From Rhodospirillales bacterium URHD0017 (GTDB lineage: Bacteria > Pseudomonadota > Alphaproteobacteria > Reyranellales > Reyranellaceae), in assembly GCA_900110395.1 (NCBI GenBank), contig FODP01000003.1, forward strand, positions 372,001-436,000: a stretch of DNA of 64,000 bases. Direction: 5' to 3'. Positions within the stretch are counted from its first letter, which is position 1, and every line of letters starts with the position of its first letter. The notes under the pieces are model-generated. The model was not told the origin of the DNA. It was given only the letters and a program-made list of their open reading frames with translations, and made no database searches. Of the stretch, positions 24,937-34,927 are shown piece by piece. Made by a program: the position numbers and the translations under genes.

Positions 24937-25923
24937 TTATTGCGGCTCGATGTTCAGGCTCTTGACCACCTCGAGCACGACGGGCCCTTCCTCATCGAGG
25001 ATCTTCCTGAAGAACGTGCGGTCGCGGGCCGCCTCGTCGATGCCGAAAGTGTCGATGATCTTCTGGATGCGCTCGCTCTTGCCGCCTTCGACCATGAGGT
25101 CGGAGAGCTTCTGCACGATCTCGTCCGGCGTGCCCGCCGGCGCGCAGCAGCCGACCCAGCCGCGCACCTGGAAGGCCTTCTCCGTCAGGCCTTGCTCGTA
25201 GAAGGTCGGCACGTCGGGAAGCTTCCTCATGCGCTCCATGGTCGGCACGGCGATCGGCCGGCCTGCCCCCGACTGCAGGACCGCGCTCGCCGAGGCGTAG
25301 CTGCCGCTCGCGCCCTGAACCGTACCAGACGCCACGTCCTGCCACATCAACGCCTCGCCACGGTAGTGCACCGCTTCCATCTTCAGCCCGTAGTGGCGAT
25401 TGAGAGTCTCCGCCACGACATGGGCATAGGAGCCCGTCCCGTAGGTCGCGAGCGATACCTTACGGTCGCGCGCCCAGGCGGCGAACTCGGGGATGGTCTT
25501 GGCCGGCACGTCCTTGTTGATGATGGTAGGCAGGTGGCCGGTGTTGAACCAGGCGACCAGGGCGAAATCCTTGTCCGGATCGTACGGCAGTTTCTTGAAC
25601 AGCACCTTGTTCTGAACCATCGTCGTCGAGTTCGTGAACATCAAAGTGTAGCCGTCGGCCGGCGCGCCTCTGACCATTTCCGCGCCTATCGCTCCTGCGG
25701 CACCCGTCTTGTTCTCGACGACGACCGGCTGGCCGACCTTCTGGCTGACATACTCGCCATAGGCGCGGGCGAACACGTCGGTCAGCCCGCCCGCCGGATA
25801 GGTGACGATGATCTTGATGGGCTTGCTCGGCCAGGCCTGCGCGATGGCGGATGCCGGCAGAGCGGCCAGCGTCGCGGCCGAACCGTAACGCAACACATCG
25901 CGACGCGTCGGACGAACGATCAT
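24937..25923 (-). CDS. Bug-family tripartite tricarboxylate transporter binding protein (copy 2)
   Basis: This 328-residue paralogue of the downstream protein has the same layout: basic start MIVRPTRRDVLRYG, hydrophobic export segment ending ASAIAQA, WPSKPIKIIVTYPAGGLTD, KLPYDPDKDF and a KIIDTFGIDE C-terminal segment. A likely periplasmic receptor for a carboxylate. The CaiB gene lies 17 bases upstream, so receptor and CoA-transferase are almost surely one operon, suggesting that the imported acid is activated as a CoA thioester. That link is inference from neighbourhood. Confidence 0.9.
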   Translation of the reverse strand: MIVRPTRRDVLRYGSAATLAALPASAIAQAWPSKPIKIIVTYPAGGLTDVFARAYGEYVSQKVGQPVVVENKTGAAGAIGAEMVRGAPADGYTLMFTNSTTMVQNKVLFKKLPYDPDKDFALVAWFNTGHLPTIINKDVPAKTIPEFAAWARDRKVSLATYGTGSYAHVVAETLNRHYGLKMEAVHYRGEALMWQDVASGTVQGASGSYASASAVLQSGAGRPIAVPTMERMRKLPDVPTFYEQGLTEKAFQVRGWVGCCAPAGTPDEIVQKLSDLMVEGGKSERIQKIIDTFGIDEAARDRTFFRKILDEEGPVVLEVVKSLNIEPQ

Positions 25924-25940
25924 CTCTGCCCCCGCGATTT

Positions 25941-27134
25941 TTACGCCGTCTTGGTGGCTCCCGATTTCAACATCGCGTCGATCTCGGCGCCGGTGTAGCC
26001 CGCCTCGCGCAGGATCTCGACGCTGTGCTCACCAAGCCGCGGCTGCAGGCGCGTCACCTCGGGCTTGGTCTTGCTGAAGCGCGGCGGGATGTCGGGCATG
26101 CGCAGCTTGCCCTCGGTCGGATGATCGACTTCCTTCCAGAAGCCGGTGGCCTGAAGCTGCGGATCGACGAACAGGTCGTCGAGCGTGTTGACCGGACCAT
26201 GCGGCACGTTCGAGGTCTTGAGCAGCTCGACCCATTCGGCGTTGGTGCGGGTGGCGCAGATCTCGGCCAGGGTCGCGTAGTAGTGCTCGACGTTCTTCAG
26301 GCGATTGGCGAGCGAGGTGAAGCGCGCATCGGCCGCGAGATCGGGCCGGCCGACCAGGCCGCAGAACTCCTTCCAGTGCCCGTCGGTGTAGGGCAGCAAG
26401 GCAAAGAAGCCGTCCTTCGAGGGATAGGGCCGCCGCTCCTTGTTGAGCACGCGCTTGTAGCCCGCGCTCTCGAGCGCCGGCCGAAAGGTCTCGCCGTAGA
26501 GATGCTCGACCATCACGAACGAGACCAGGGTTTCGTACATCGGCACCTCGACCGACTGGCCCTTGCCCGTGCGCTCGCGCGCGAACAGGGCGGCGAGCAG
26601 GGCGGAGACCACGCCGTTGGAGCTGGTCTTGTCGGCGACGATGGTCGGCAGGAAGCGCGGCTGGCCCGCGACCACGCTCTGCAGCGCGGCGAGACCCGAT
26701 CCTGCCTGGATGATGTCGTCGTAGGCGGCCTTCGATCCCATCGGGCCGGCCGAGCGATAGCCGTACGTCGCGAGATAGACCAGGCGCGGATTGATCTTCT
26801 CGAAGGCCTCGTACTCCACGCCCAGGCGCTTGGCCGGCTCGGGGCGATAGTTGTGCATCAGCACGTCGGCGGTCTCGGCGAGCTTGAACAGCGCGTTGCG
26901 CCCGGCGTCCTGCTTGAGGTCGAGCACGATCGAGCGCTTGGAGCGATTGCAGCCGAGATAGAACGCCGCCATGCCGGGATTGCGCGCCGGCCCGAGCTGG
27001 CGCGTGGTGTCGCCCTCGGGCGGTTCGATTTTCACCACATCGGCGCCCAGATCGCCCAGCTGCTGCGCCGCCCACGGCCCGAGCACGACCGTCGTGCAAT
27101 CGAGAATCCTGACGCCGGCCAAAGGACCCGCCAT
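25941..27134 (-). CDS. CaiB/BaiF (family III) CoA-transferase
   Basis: The 397-residue cytoplasmic enzyme moves CoA between carboxylic acids by the family III mechanism. It begins MAGPLAGVRILDCTTVVLGPWAAQQLGDLGADVVKIEPPEGD, the typical opening, and carries the conserved aspartate region (AYDDIIQAGSGLAAL) that forms the catalytic anhydride. NKTSSNGVVSALLAALFARERTG and the C-terminal AEIDAMLKSGATKTA complete the pattern. It is first in an operon with two Bug receptor genes. Formyl-CoA, succinyl-CoA or citramalyl-CoA-type donors are possible; none is indicated. Confidence 0.92.
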   Translation of the reverse strand: MAGPLAGVRILDCTTVVLGPWAAQQLGDLGADVVKIEPPEGDTTRQLGPARNPGMAAFYLGCNRSKRSIVLDLKQDAGRNALFKLAETADVLMHNYRPEPAKRLGVEYEAFEKINPRLVYLATYGYRSAGPMGSKAAYDDIIQAGSGLAALQSVVAGQPRFLPTIVADKTSSNGVVSALLAALFARERTGKGQSVEVPMYETLVSFVMVEHLYGETFRPALESAGYKRVLNKERRPYPSKDGFFALLPYTDGHWKEFCGLVGRPDLAADARFTSLANRLKNVEHYYATLAEICATRTNAEWVELLKTSNVPHGPVNTLDDLFVDPQLQATGFWKEVDHPTEGKLRMPDIPPRFSKTKPEVTRLQPRLGEHSVEILREAGYTGAEIDAMLKSGATKTA

Positions 27135-27297
27135 GTACGCTTCCTCTTCCCAGTGGTTTTCACCCGACTAGCACACCAGACCTGGGGCCGGCCACAGATC
27201 GGTCACGCCCTGCAGAATGGATGCTGCCGGCTGCACCCACGTACCCCTTTGCATCGGGAGACGCACAACGTCACCCCCGACCAAACAGGAGGCTGTA

Positions 27298-27621
27298 ATG
27301 CGTGGAGTTGCGATGAAGACCATCCTGGCCGCGGTGCTCGCGGGCTCCAGCTTGCTCGTTGCCACCCAGGCCAGTGCGCACGACTCCGACCGGTGGGATC
27401 GCTGGGAGCACAAGCACCATTGGAAGCATTCCCGTGACTGGGATCGGCCCTCGCGCGTGGTCGTCGAACGCCCGGTCTACGTGGCGCAGCCTGTTCGCCC
27501 GGTCTACGTGGCCCCGGTGGCGCCCATGGTGCCGATGGCTCCGGCCTACGGCTACGGCGGTGGCGGCGGCTACCACCAGGATCCGAGCGTGAACTTCAAC
27601 TTCAGCTTCCCGACGCGCTGA
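27298..27621 (+). CDS. Small secreted His/Trp- and Gly-rich protein
   Basis: This 107-residue protein has a signal peptide cleaved after TQASA (about residue 24). The mature part has a charged, histidine- and tryptophan-rich first half (HDSDRWDRWEHKHHWKHSRDWD), then a proline/valine-rich YVAQPVRP repeat-like stretch, a GYGGGGGY patch and a phenylalanine-rich end (NFNFSFPTR). Histidine clusters suggest metal binding, but this is inference. AGGAGG five bases upstream selects the ATG at 27298. It is followed by repeats and then by the leuA promoter. Confidence 0.65.
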   Translation: MRGVAMKTILAAVLAGSSLLVATQASAHDSDRWDRWEHKHHWKHSRDWDRPSRVVVERPVYVAQPVRPVYVAPVAPMVPMAPAYGYGGGGGYHQDPSVNFNFSFPTR

Positions 27622-27631
27622 GTTCCCCCAG

Positions 27632-27661
27632 GTCATGAGTGGCGTGTGGGTAGCTCATGAC
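27632..27661. repeat. TCATGAG-N14-CTCATGA element, copy 1
   Basis: GTCATGAG (27632-27639) and CTCATGAC (27654-27661) are inverted copies separated by 14 bases and followed directly by CCCTCC. A second copy with the same arms, the same 14-base gap and the same CCCCTCC neighbour lies at 48676-48703. Confidence 0.6.
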
Positions 27662-27669
27662 CCCTCCCG

Positions 27670-27697
27670 CCCCCTTCGCAGCCCCCTGCGAAGGGGG
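27670..27697. terminator. G+C-rich hairpin upstream of leuA
   Basis: Perfect 12-bp arms CCCCCTTCGCAG (27670-27681) and CTGCGAAGGGGG (27686-27697) flank a CCCC loop. It probably ends the transcript of the small secreted protein before the leuA promoter. Confidence 0.6.
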
Positions 27698-27708
27698 AGT
27701 CCGGCGGG

Positions 27709-27736
27709 TTGACTCCTGCCGTTTGCGCCCTATTGT
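27709..27736 (+). promoter_or_regulatory. leuA promoter
   Basis: TTGACT (27709-27714), a 16-base spacer and TATTGT (27731-27736) form a sigma-70-like promoter. The predicted start lies about seven bases on, at the A of the leader ATG (27744), which would make the leader peptide leaderless. Confidence 0.6.
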
Positions 27737-27743
27737 GGCGCCC

Positions 27744-27777
27744 ATGCTGCGACTGACGACGCTTCGACTTATTGGCT

Positions 27778-27779
<2 letters not shown>
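27744..27779 (+). CDS. leu operon leader peptide
   Basis: An 11-residue peptide, MLRLTTLRLIG, is read from ATG at 27744 to TGA at 27779. Four of 11 residues are leucine and one is isoleucine, the mark of a leucine attenuator. It sits directly after the predicted transcription start, so ribosomes would load on an AUG at the 5' end; the same leaderless arrangement is known for the rhizobial trp leader. Leucine shortage would stall the ribosome on the CUG/CUU codons and change folding of the RNA between here and leuA. The gene is too short for ordinary gene finders. Confidence 0.75.
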
Positions 27780-29633
<1,854 letters not shown>

Positions 29634-29667
29634 CGATTCCGTCCAACAGCGGCGGCCTCTACGATTG

Positions 29668-29694
29668 GAGCGGGCGGGAACTTCCCGCCCGCTC
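29668..29694 (+). terminator. Terminator hairpin after leuA
   Basis: Thirteen-base arms (29668-29680 and 29682-29694) of a near-perfect G+C-rich stem begin 34 bases after the leuA stop codon. The T-run is short (TTCGTC), so it is a plausible but not classic intrinsic terminator. Confidence 0.7.
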
Positions 29695-29714
29695 TTCGTC
29701 ATCTGGAGGTTCGC

Positions 29715-29957
29715 ATGCATCGTTTCGCTCCCGCCGTTTATCTCGTCACCGGCGCAATCATCGGCGGCTTGGCCGTGGCCTGCACCGCGGGGGCCAATCA
29801 GCCCAACATGCAGGCGGCGCTGAGCTCGCTGCAGACGGCGAAGGCCGAACTGATCCAGGCGCGGCCCAACAAGGGCGGCCATCGCGAGCGCGCCATCAAC
29901 TTCGTCAACGCCGCCATCTCCGAGACCGAGAACGGCATCAACTACGCCGGCAACTGA
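29715..29957 (+). CDS. Small secreted protein, tandem paralogue 1
   Basis: This 80-residue protein has an N-terminal hydrophobic export segment (FAPAVYLVTGAIIGGLAVACTAGA). The mature part is one conserved helix-pair-like unit: QPNMQAALSSLQTAKAELIQA, then NKGGHRERAINFVNAAISE and a glycine/isoleucine end. The cysteine in VACTAG might be a lipidation site, but the lipobox is imperfect. Similar small proteins with a KGGHR core occur widely in proteobacteria, with no established role known to me. The next gene encodes a close paralogue 24 bases downstream. Confidence 0.75.
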   Translation: MHRFAPAVYLVTGAIIGGLAVACTAGANQPNMQAALSSLQTAKAELIQARPNKGGHRERAINFVNAAISETENGINYAGN

Positions 29958-29981
29958 CGCACCATCAGGAGGGCCCGTTTC

Positions 29982-30230
29982 ATGCTTCGCTTCTTCACCA
30001 AGTCTCCCAGCGCAATCCTGCTCACCGGCCTCACCGTCGGCGCGATCGCCGGCGCCTGCGTCGCGACGGCAGCCCAGCCCAACATGCAGGCAGCCCTTGG
30101 CTCGCTGCAGGCGGCGCGCGCCGAGCTGGTCAGGGCCGAGGCCAACAAGGGCGGCCACCGCGATCGCGCGATCGGCTTTGTCGATTCCGCGATCGCCGAA
30201 ACCAAGGCCGGCATCGCCTACGCCAGGTGA
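29982..30230 (+). CDS. Small secreted protein, tandem paralogue 2
   Basis: This 82-residue sibling of the preceding protein has a signal-like start (SAILLTGLTVGAIAGACVATAA). The conserved unit reads QPNMQAALGSLQAARAELVRA, then NKGGHRDRAIGFVDSAIAE, and ends in GIAYAR. The QPNMQAAL and NKGGHR blocks are nearly identical in the two. Both carry a cysteine just before the mature start. They are probably co-transcribed. A periplasmic partner or scaffold role is possible but unsupported. Confidence 0.75.
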   Translation: MLRFFTKSPSAILLTGLTVGAIAGACVATAAQPNMQAALGSLQAARAELVRAEANKGGHRDRAIGFVDSAIAETKAGIAYAR

Positions 30231-30248
30231 GTGTTTGTGGTCATGCTG

Positions 30249-30270
30249 CTCTCCCCCGATAGGGGGAGAG
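30249..30270. repeat. CTCTCCCCC-type hairpin
   Basis: Nine-base perfect arms CTCTCCCCC (30249-30257) and GGGGGAGAG (30262-30270) flank a GATA loop. It is another copy of the C-rich intergenic hairpin style, followed by GGTTGGGTGAGGGGG. Confidence 0.6.
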
Positions 30271-30361
30271 GTTGGGTGAGGGGGTTACAAAAGGCCTTCG
30301 AAGCTCCGCCGGAGCGAAGGGAGGCTGGCGGGGGAGAGGAACAAGAGGGTAGAACGACGGC

Positions 30362-31753
30362 ATGGCCAAAGCGAAAGCGAAGAAGAAGACCGCCCCCCGC
30401 AAGAGCACCCGTCCGGCGAGCGCACCGGACGCCAACCTGCTCACCGACCTGATGAAATGGGCGAAAGCCGCCGGCGCCGATTCGGCCGACGCGCTTTACG
30501 TCAACGGGGAGTCCATCTCTGTCGCCCAGCGCATGGGCAAGCGCGAGAAGCTCGAGAGCAGCGAGGGCCGCGATCTCGGCCTGCGCGTGTTCGTGGGCCA
30601 ACGCCAGGCCTTCGTCTCGTCAACCGACTTCGCACCGGCTGCCCTGCGCGCACTGGCCGGCCGCGCCGTCGACATGGCGCGCGCCGTCCCCGAGGATCCG
30701 GTCTGCGGCATCGCGCCCGAAGAATTGCTGGCGCAGGGCTGGCCCGATCTCGATCTCAACGACAGGAGCCGGCCCTCCGCCCGTGCGCTGCTCGCCATGG
30801 CGGCCGAAACCGAGGATGCCGCGCGCGCCGTCAAGGGCGTGACCAACTCCGAAGGCGCCGAGGCGAGCTGGGGCCGGACCTCGGTGATGCTGGCCGCCAG
30901 CAACGGCTTCTCCGGCGGCTACCGGCGCAGCGGCTATTCGCTGTCCTGCGCGGTGCTGGGCGGTGAAGGCACGGGCATGGAGCGCGACTACGAATGGTCG
31001 AGCGCCGTGCATCTGGAGGATCTCATGGCTGCCCGCACGGTCGGGCGCAACGCCGGCAAGTTCGTCGTGCGCCGCCTCAATCCGCGCAAGGCCAAGAGCG
31101 CGCGCGTGCCGGTGGTCTACGACCGACGCGTCTCGGGTGGGCTGATCGGCCATCTCGCCGGCGCCATCAACGGCCGCGCCGTGGCGCGCGGCACCTCGTT
31201 CCTGAAAGACAAGATGGGCGAGAAGATCTTCGCTGACGGCATCCGCATCCTCGACAACCCGCACCACAAGCGCGGCCTGGGCAGCCGCCCGTTCGACGCC
31301 GAGGGCCTGCCGACCAGGCGTTATGCCGTGATCGACGACGGCCGGCTCACGACCTGGCTGCTCGACCTCGCCGCCGCGCGCCAGCTCAAGCTCAAGCCCA
31401 CCGGCCACGCCGCGCGCGGCACCTCGGGCCCGCCCTCGCCCACCACCTCGAACTTCTACCTCGAGAAGGGCAAGCTCTCGTTCGACGAGCTTCTGGGCGA
31501 CATCAAGAGCGGGCTCTACATCACCGACATGATCGGCTTCGGCGTCAACGGCGTCACCGGCGACTACAGCCGCGGCGCCTCGGGCTTCTGGATCGAGAAC
31601 GGCAAGCTCGCCTGGCCGGTGAGCGGCATCACAGTCGCCGGGAACCTGAAGGACATGTTCCTCAACATGACCCCGGCCAACGACCTGCAGTTCAAGAGCT
31701 CGACCAACGCGCCGACGGTGCGAATCGAGGGGCTGACCGTCGCCGGGTCGTGA
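30362..31753 (+). CDS. pmbA: PmbA/TldE-type partner of TldD
   Basis: This 463-residue cytoplasmic protein matches the non-catalytic partner of the TldD metalloprotease. It lacks the HExxxH zinc motif, as expected of PmbA. Conserved segments include EGRDLGLRVFVGQRQAFVSSTDF, GRAVDMARAVPEDPVCGIAP, YDRRVSGGLIGHLAGAING and the end ITVAGNLKDMFLNMTPANDL. A basic, lysine-rich N-terminal extension (KAKAKKKTAPRKS) is unusual. The ribosome-binding site is weak and about 12 bases away. Its partner tldD is at 3797. It is followed 13 bases on by the MltB-type gene. Confidence 0.9.
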   Translation: MAKAKAKKKTAPRKSTRPASAPDANLLTDLMKWAKAAGADSADALYVNGESISVAQRMGKREKLESSEGRDLGLRVFVGQRQAFVSSTDFAPAALRALAGRAVDMARAVPEDPVCGIAPEELLAQGWPDLDLNDRSRPSARALLAMAAETEDAARAVKGVTNSEGAEASWGRTSVMLAASNGFSGGYRRSGYSLSCAVLGGEGTGMERDYEWSSAVHLEDLMAARTVGRNAGKFVVRRLNPRKAKSARVPVVYDRRVSGGLIGHLAGAINGRAVARGTSFLKDKMGEKIFADGIRILDNPHHKRGLGSRPFDAEGLPTRRYAVIDDGRLTTWLLDLAAARQLKLKPTGHAARGTSGPPSPTTSNFYLEKGKLSFDELLGDIKSGLYITDMIGFGVNGVTGDYSRGASGFWIENGKLAWPVSGITVAGNLKDMFLNMTPANDLQFKSSTNAPTVRIEGLTVAGS

Positions 31754-31766
31754 TAGTGTGGAGGGC

Positions 31767-32963
31767 ATGAAACCCCTCCTCAAGACAACGATCTTCGCCG
31801 CAACGACGGCGCTTCTCGCGGCACCGGCCTGGGCGCAAGGCGATTTCCGGGACTGCCTGCAGACCATCAAGTCGGACGCCATGCGCCAGGGCGTGTCGGC
31901 CGCGATCGCCGACCGCGCCTTCCAGGGCCTGACGCCCGACCAGAAGATCGTCGACCTCGATTCGAAACAGCCGGAATTTTCGCTGACCTACGCCAAGTAT
32001 GTCGGCAGCGCGGTGTCGAACGATCGTATCGTCAAAGGCCAGCAGCGCCTGGCCCAGCATCGCGCGCTGCTCGACGCGCTGCAGTCCGAGTACGGCGTGC
32101 CGCCGCAATACATCATGGCCTTCTGGGGCGTCGAGACCAACTACGGCGGCTTCATGGGCGACTTCCAGGTCGTGCGCTCGGTGGCGACGCTGGCCTGCAT
32201 GACCAAGCGCCGCGACTTCTTCAGCAACGAGACGGTGCAGGCGTTGCGCATCCTCGCCATGAACCACATGACGCGCGAGCAGATGCGCGGCTCGTGGGCC
32301 GGCGCCATGGGCAACATGCAGTTCATGCCGTCGACTTTCATGAAATGGGGCGTCGACCGCACCGGCGACGGCCGCATCGACCTGTGGAACAGCCTGCCCG
32401 ACGCCTTTGCCTCGGCCGCGAATTTCTTGCGCGGCATCGGATGGAAACCGCCGCTGCCGGCCGCCGAAGAAGTGTTCCTGCCTCAGGGCTTCCCGTTCGA
32501 CCAGGCCGACACAACGGTCGAGAAGCCGGTGCGCGCCTGGGCGCAGATGGGCGTGAAGAGGGCCGGCAACGCGGCGCTGCCCGGCTCCGACGAGCCGTCG
32601 TCGATCATCCTGCCGGCGGGCCATCGCGGGCCGGCCTTCCTCCTCTATCCCAACTTCAAGGCGGTAATGAACTGGAACCGCTCGACGCTCTATGCGCTGT
32701 CGGTCGCCATTCTGGCGCAGCAGATCGCGGGCGGGCCGCCGGTCATGCAGGCAGCGCCGGCCGACGACGAGCCGCTGTCGCGCGACACCGTCATCGACAT
32801 GCAGAACCGCCTCGCCCGCCTCACCCTCTACACCGACGAGATCGACGGGCTGCTCGGCCCCAAGACCCGCTCGGCGGTGCGGCTCTACCAGAAGCAGATC
32901 GGCATGCCCGCCGATGGCCATCCGACGCCGGCGTTCGTGCGCCGTTTGCAGCAGGCGCGTTGA
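31767..32963 (+). CDS. Lytic murein transglycosylase (MltB family)
   Basis: This 398-residue periplasmic enzyme cleaves the glycan strand of peptidoglycan to a 1,6-anhydro product. A signal peptide (FAATTALLAAPAWAQ, cut near residue 23) leads into the SLT-type catalytic domain with GVETNYGGFMGDFQVV (catalytic glutamate) and the GAMGNMQFMPSTFMKWG substrate loop. The last 60 residues (MQNRLARLTLYTDEIDGLLGPKTRSAVRLYQ) are a peptidoglycan-binding domain. I use ATG at 31767; an in-frame GTG three codons earlier has no RBS. The paired palindromic element at 32975 follows. Confidence 0.93.
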   Translation: MKPLLKTTIFAATTALLAAPAWAQGDFRDCLQTIKSDAMRQGVSAAIADRAFQGLTPDQKIVDLDSKQPEFSLTYAKYVGSAVSNDRIVKGQQRLAQHRALLDALQSEYGVPPQYIMAFWGVETNYGGFMGDFQVVRSVATLACMTKRRDFFSNETVQALRILAMNHMTREQMRGSWAGAMGNMQFMPSTFMKWGVDRTGDGRIDLWNSLPDAFASAANFLRGIGWKPPLPAAEEVFLPQGFPFDQADTTVEKPVRAWAQMGVKRAGNAALPGSDEPSSIILPAGHRGPAFLLYPNFKAVMNWNRSTLYALSVAILAQQIAGGPPVMQAAPADDEPLSRDTVIDMQNRLARLTLYTDEIDGLLGPKTRSAVRLYQKQIGMPADGHPTPAFVRRLQQAR

Positions 32964-32974
32964 CCGGAACGTCT

Positions 32975-33056
32975 TTGCTGGGAGCGCGCCACTCCGTGGC
33001 GCATCTTCGCGGATGGTACAGCCCATGAGCGCCACAGAGTGGCGCGCTCCCAGCAA
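32975..33056. repeat. BIME-like pair of REP palindromes
   Basis: Two 28-base arms (32975-33002 and 33029-33056) are reverse complements with one mismatch, separated by 26 bases. Each arm contains GGGAGCGCGCC and folds alone as GCGCCAC-TCY-GTGGCGC. The unit differs in its palindrome core from the one at 3714 but keeps the GGAGCGCG edge. It lies between convergent genes. Confidence 0.85.
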
Positions 33057-33075
33057 TGAGGCCCGCGCTCCCCGG

Positions 33076-33999
33076 TCAAGCCGATTGCAGCAGGCGCACC
33101 GCGCCGGCGCTGAGGCCGATCGACACCGGCAAGGTCAGCGCATCGTCACCGTCGATCTGGACCGGCTGTTCGCGCAGTTCGCCGGCATCGCTCCGCACCG
33201 AGACGCGGACCGATCGTCCCGTCACCACGCGATAGCCGGCCGAGCGCGGCAGGCGGCCGAGCAGCAGCGCCATGCCGTACCGGAAAGTGTGCGAACGGCC
33301 CCAGCGCTCGAACAGACAGACATGCAGCAACGGCTCGCCCAGCGCGGCCTTGGGCGCCACCACGTAGGGCCCGGCATAATGCCGGCTGCGCGTCACGATC
33401 ACCGACGACGCCTCGTGGCACGCGCCGTCGATCTCGACCTCGTAGCGCACAGGCCTGTAGCGCCGCGCCTCGACCAGTGAACGCCAGACATAGGCGGCGC
33501 GGCCCAGCCGGCGCTTGAGCGGCGCGCTGACGCCGGCCACGACCTTGGCGTCAAAGCCCGCGCCCGCCATCAGCGAGAAGCAGCGCGCGCCCGCGCCGTT
33601 GACCGCCTCGCCGGGCTGCACCAGCAACGCGCGTCCCGCCGTCATCGTGCGCGCGACTGCCGCGGCGGAGAAGCCGAGCCCCAGTTCGTGCGCCAGCACG
33701 TTGGCTGTGCCCAGCGGCACGATGCCGACTGCCGGCGCGTTGTCGCCGCGGCCGGCGAGCCCGTTGACGACCTCGTTGATCGTTCCATCGCCGCCCGCCA
33801 CCGCGATCACGCTGTAACGGCTTGCGTCGCAGGTCTCGGCCAGACGCCGCGCATCGCCGGCCGCCCTGGTCAGCACGACGTCGACGCTCCATCCCTCCTG
33901 CCGCACGCGGGCCGCGACGGCGTCGACCAGTCCTCGCCGGCGGCGTCCGGCCGTCGGATTGACGATCAGCAGCAGAGCCTTGGAAGCATCGACGTTCAT
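33076..33999 (-). CDS. Diacylglycerol/sphingolipid-kinase-family lipid kinase
   Basis: This 307-residue protein has the NAD-kinase-like fold of the YegS/DgkB family: LLIVNPTAGRRRRGLV, then AVAGGDGTINEVVNGLAG (nucleotide-binding GGDGT) and VPLGTANVLAHELGL. The second half, with GAGFDAKVVAGVSAPLKRRLG and VVTRSRHYAGPYVVAPKA, forms the C-terminal beta lobe. It would phosphorylate a membrane lipid such as diacylglycerol or phosphatidylglycerol at the inner membrane surface. It converges with the transglycosylase gene and diverges from the LpxH-like gene. Confidence 0.9.
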   Translation of the reverse strand: MNVDASKALLLIVNPTAGRRRRGLVDAVAARVRQEGWSVDVVLTRAAGDARRLAETCDASRYSVIAVAGGDGTINEVVNGLAGRGDNAPAVGIVPLGTANVLAHELGLGFSAAAVARTMTAGRALLVQPGEAVNGAGARCFSLMAGAGFDAKVVAGVSAPLKRRLGRAAYVWRSLVEARRYRPVRYEVEIDGACHEASSVIVTRSRHYAGPYVVAPKAALGEPLLHVCLFERWGRSHTFRYGMALLLGRLPRSAGYRVVTGRSVRVSVRSDAGELREQPVQIDGDDALTLPVSIGLSAGAVRLLQSA

Positions 34000-34106
34000 T
34001 GAACCGTCACATTCGATTCACAGCCACGCAATCGCCGACATACACAATCCGCTGCGTCACGCGCAATCGTGCTCAACAGATTTTGTGCCGGTCGAGTTTT
34101 ATCCAC

Positions 34107-34922
34107 ATGACCGTGATCGAGCGTAACCAACCTGCCCGCCATCGCGCGATCTTCCTGTCCGATGTCCACTTGGGCACGCGCGGTTGCCAGGCCGAGTTGC
34201 TGCTCGATTTCCTGAAGAGGAACGAGAGCGAGACGCTGTACCTGGTCGGCGACATCGTCGACGGCTGGCGACTGAAGCGCTGGTGGTACTGGCCACAGGC
34301 GCACAACGACGTGGTGCAGAAGATCATGCGCAAGGCGCGCAAGGGCACCGACGTCATCTACATCCCCGGCAACCACGACGAGGCGGCACGTCAGTACTGC
34401 CAGCTCACCTTCGGCGACGTGAAGGTCGAGGAAGAAGCCATCCATGTCCAGCCGGACGGCCGCAAGCTGCTGATCATCCACGGCGATCAGTTCGACGGCA
34501 TCGTGCGCTACGCGCGCTGGCTCGCCATCCTGGGCGACTGGGCCTACGGCGCGGCGCTGCGCATCAACACCACCTTCAACTGGGCGCGCCGCAGGTTCGG
34601 CCTCCCCTACTGGTCGCTGTCGGCCTACCTCAAGCACAAGGTCAAGAACGCCGTCCAGTTCATCGACAACTACGAGCACGCCGTGGCGAACGAAGGCCGC
34701 CGCCGCGGTGTCGACGGCGTGGTGTGCGGTCACATCCACCACGCCGAGATCCGCACCATCGACGGCATCCTCTACTGCAACGACGGGGACTGGGTCGAAA
34801 GCTGCACCGCGCTGGTCGAGGACTTCGACGGCCGCCTGCGCATCGTGCGCTGGGCCGAGGAGGTCGCCCGCCGCGATGTCATGTTGCCGCGCCTGGCGCC
34901 CGTCCGCATGGCGGCGGAGTAG
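34107..34922 (+). CDS. LpxH-like metallophosphoesterase (UDP-diacylglucosamine diphosphatase family)
   Basis: This 271-residue cytoplasmic metallophosphatase has the five classical motifs: FLSDVHLG, VGDIVDGW, PGNHDE, IIHGDQFD and VCGHIHHAEI. The family includes the lipid A enzyme LpxH, but this longer branch is known from many bacteria beside a glycosyltransferase and may act on another phospholipid or nucleotide-lipid. The gene at 34928 follows in that arrangement. I use ATG at 34107; an extension to 33999 would overlap the promoter of the divergent lipid kinase. Confidence 0.85.
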   Translation: MTVIERNQPARHRAIFLSDVHLGTRGCQAELLLDFLKRNESETLYLVGDIVDGWRLKRWWYWPQAHNDVVQKIMRKARKGTDVIYIPGNHDEAARQYCQLTFGDVKVEEEAIHVQPDGRKLLIIHGDQFDGIVRYARWLAILGDWAYGAALRINTTFNWARRRFGLPYWSLSAYLKHKVKNAVQFIDNYEHAVANEGRRRGVDGVVCGHIHHAEIRTIDGILYCNDGDWVESCTALVEDFDGRLRIVRWAEEVARRDVMLPRLAPVRMAAE

Positions 34923-34927
34923 CCGGA

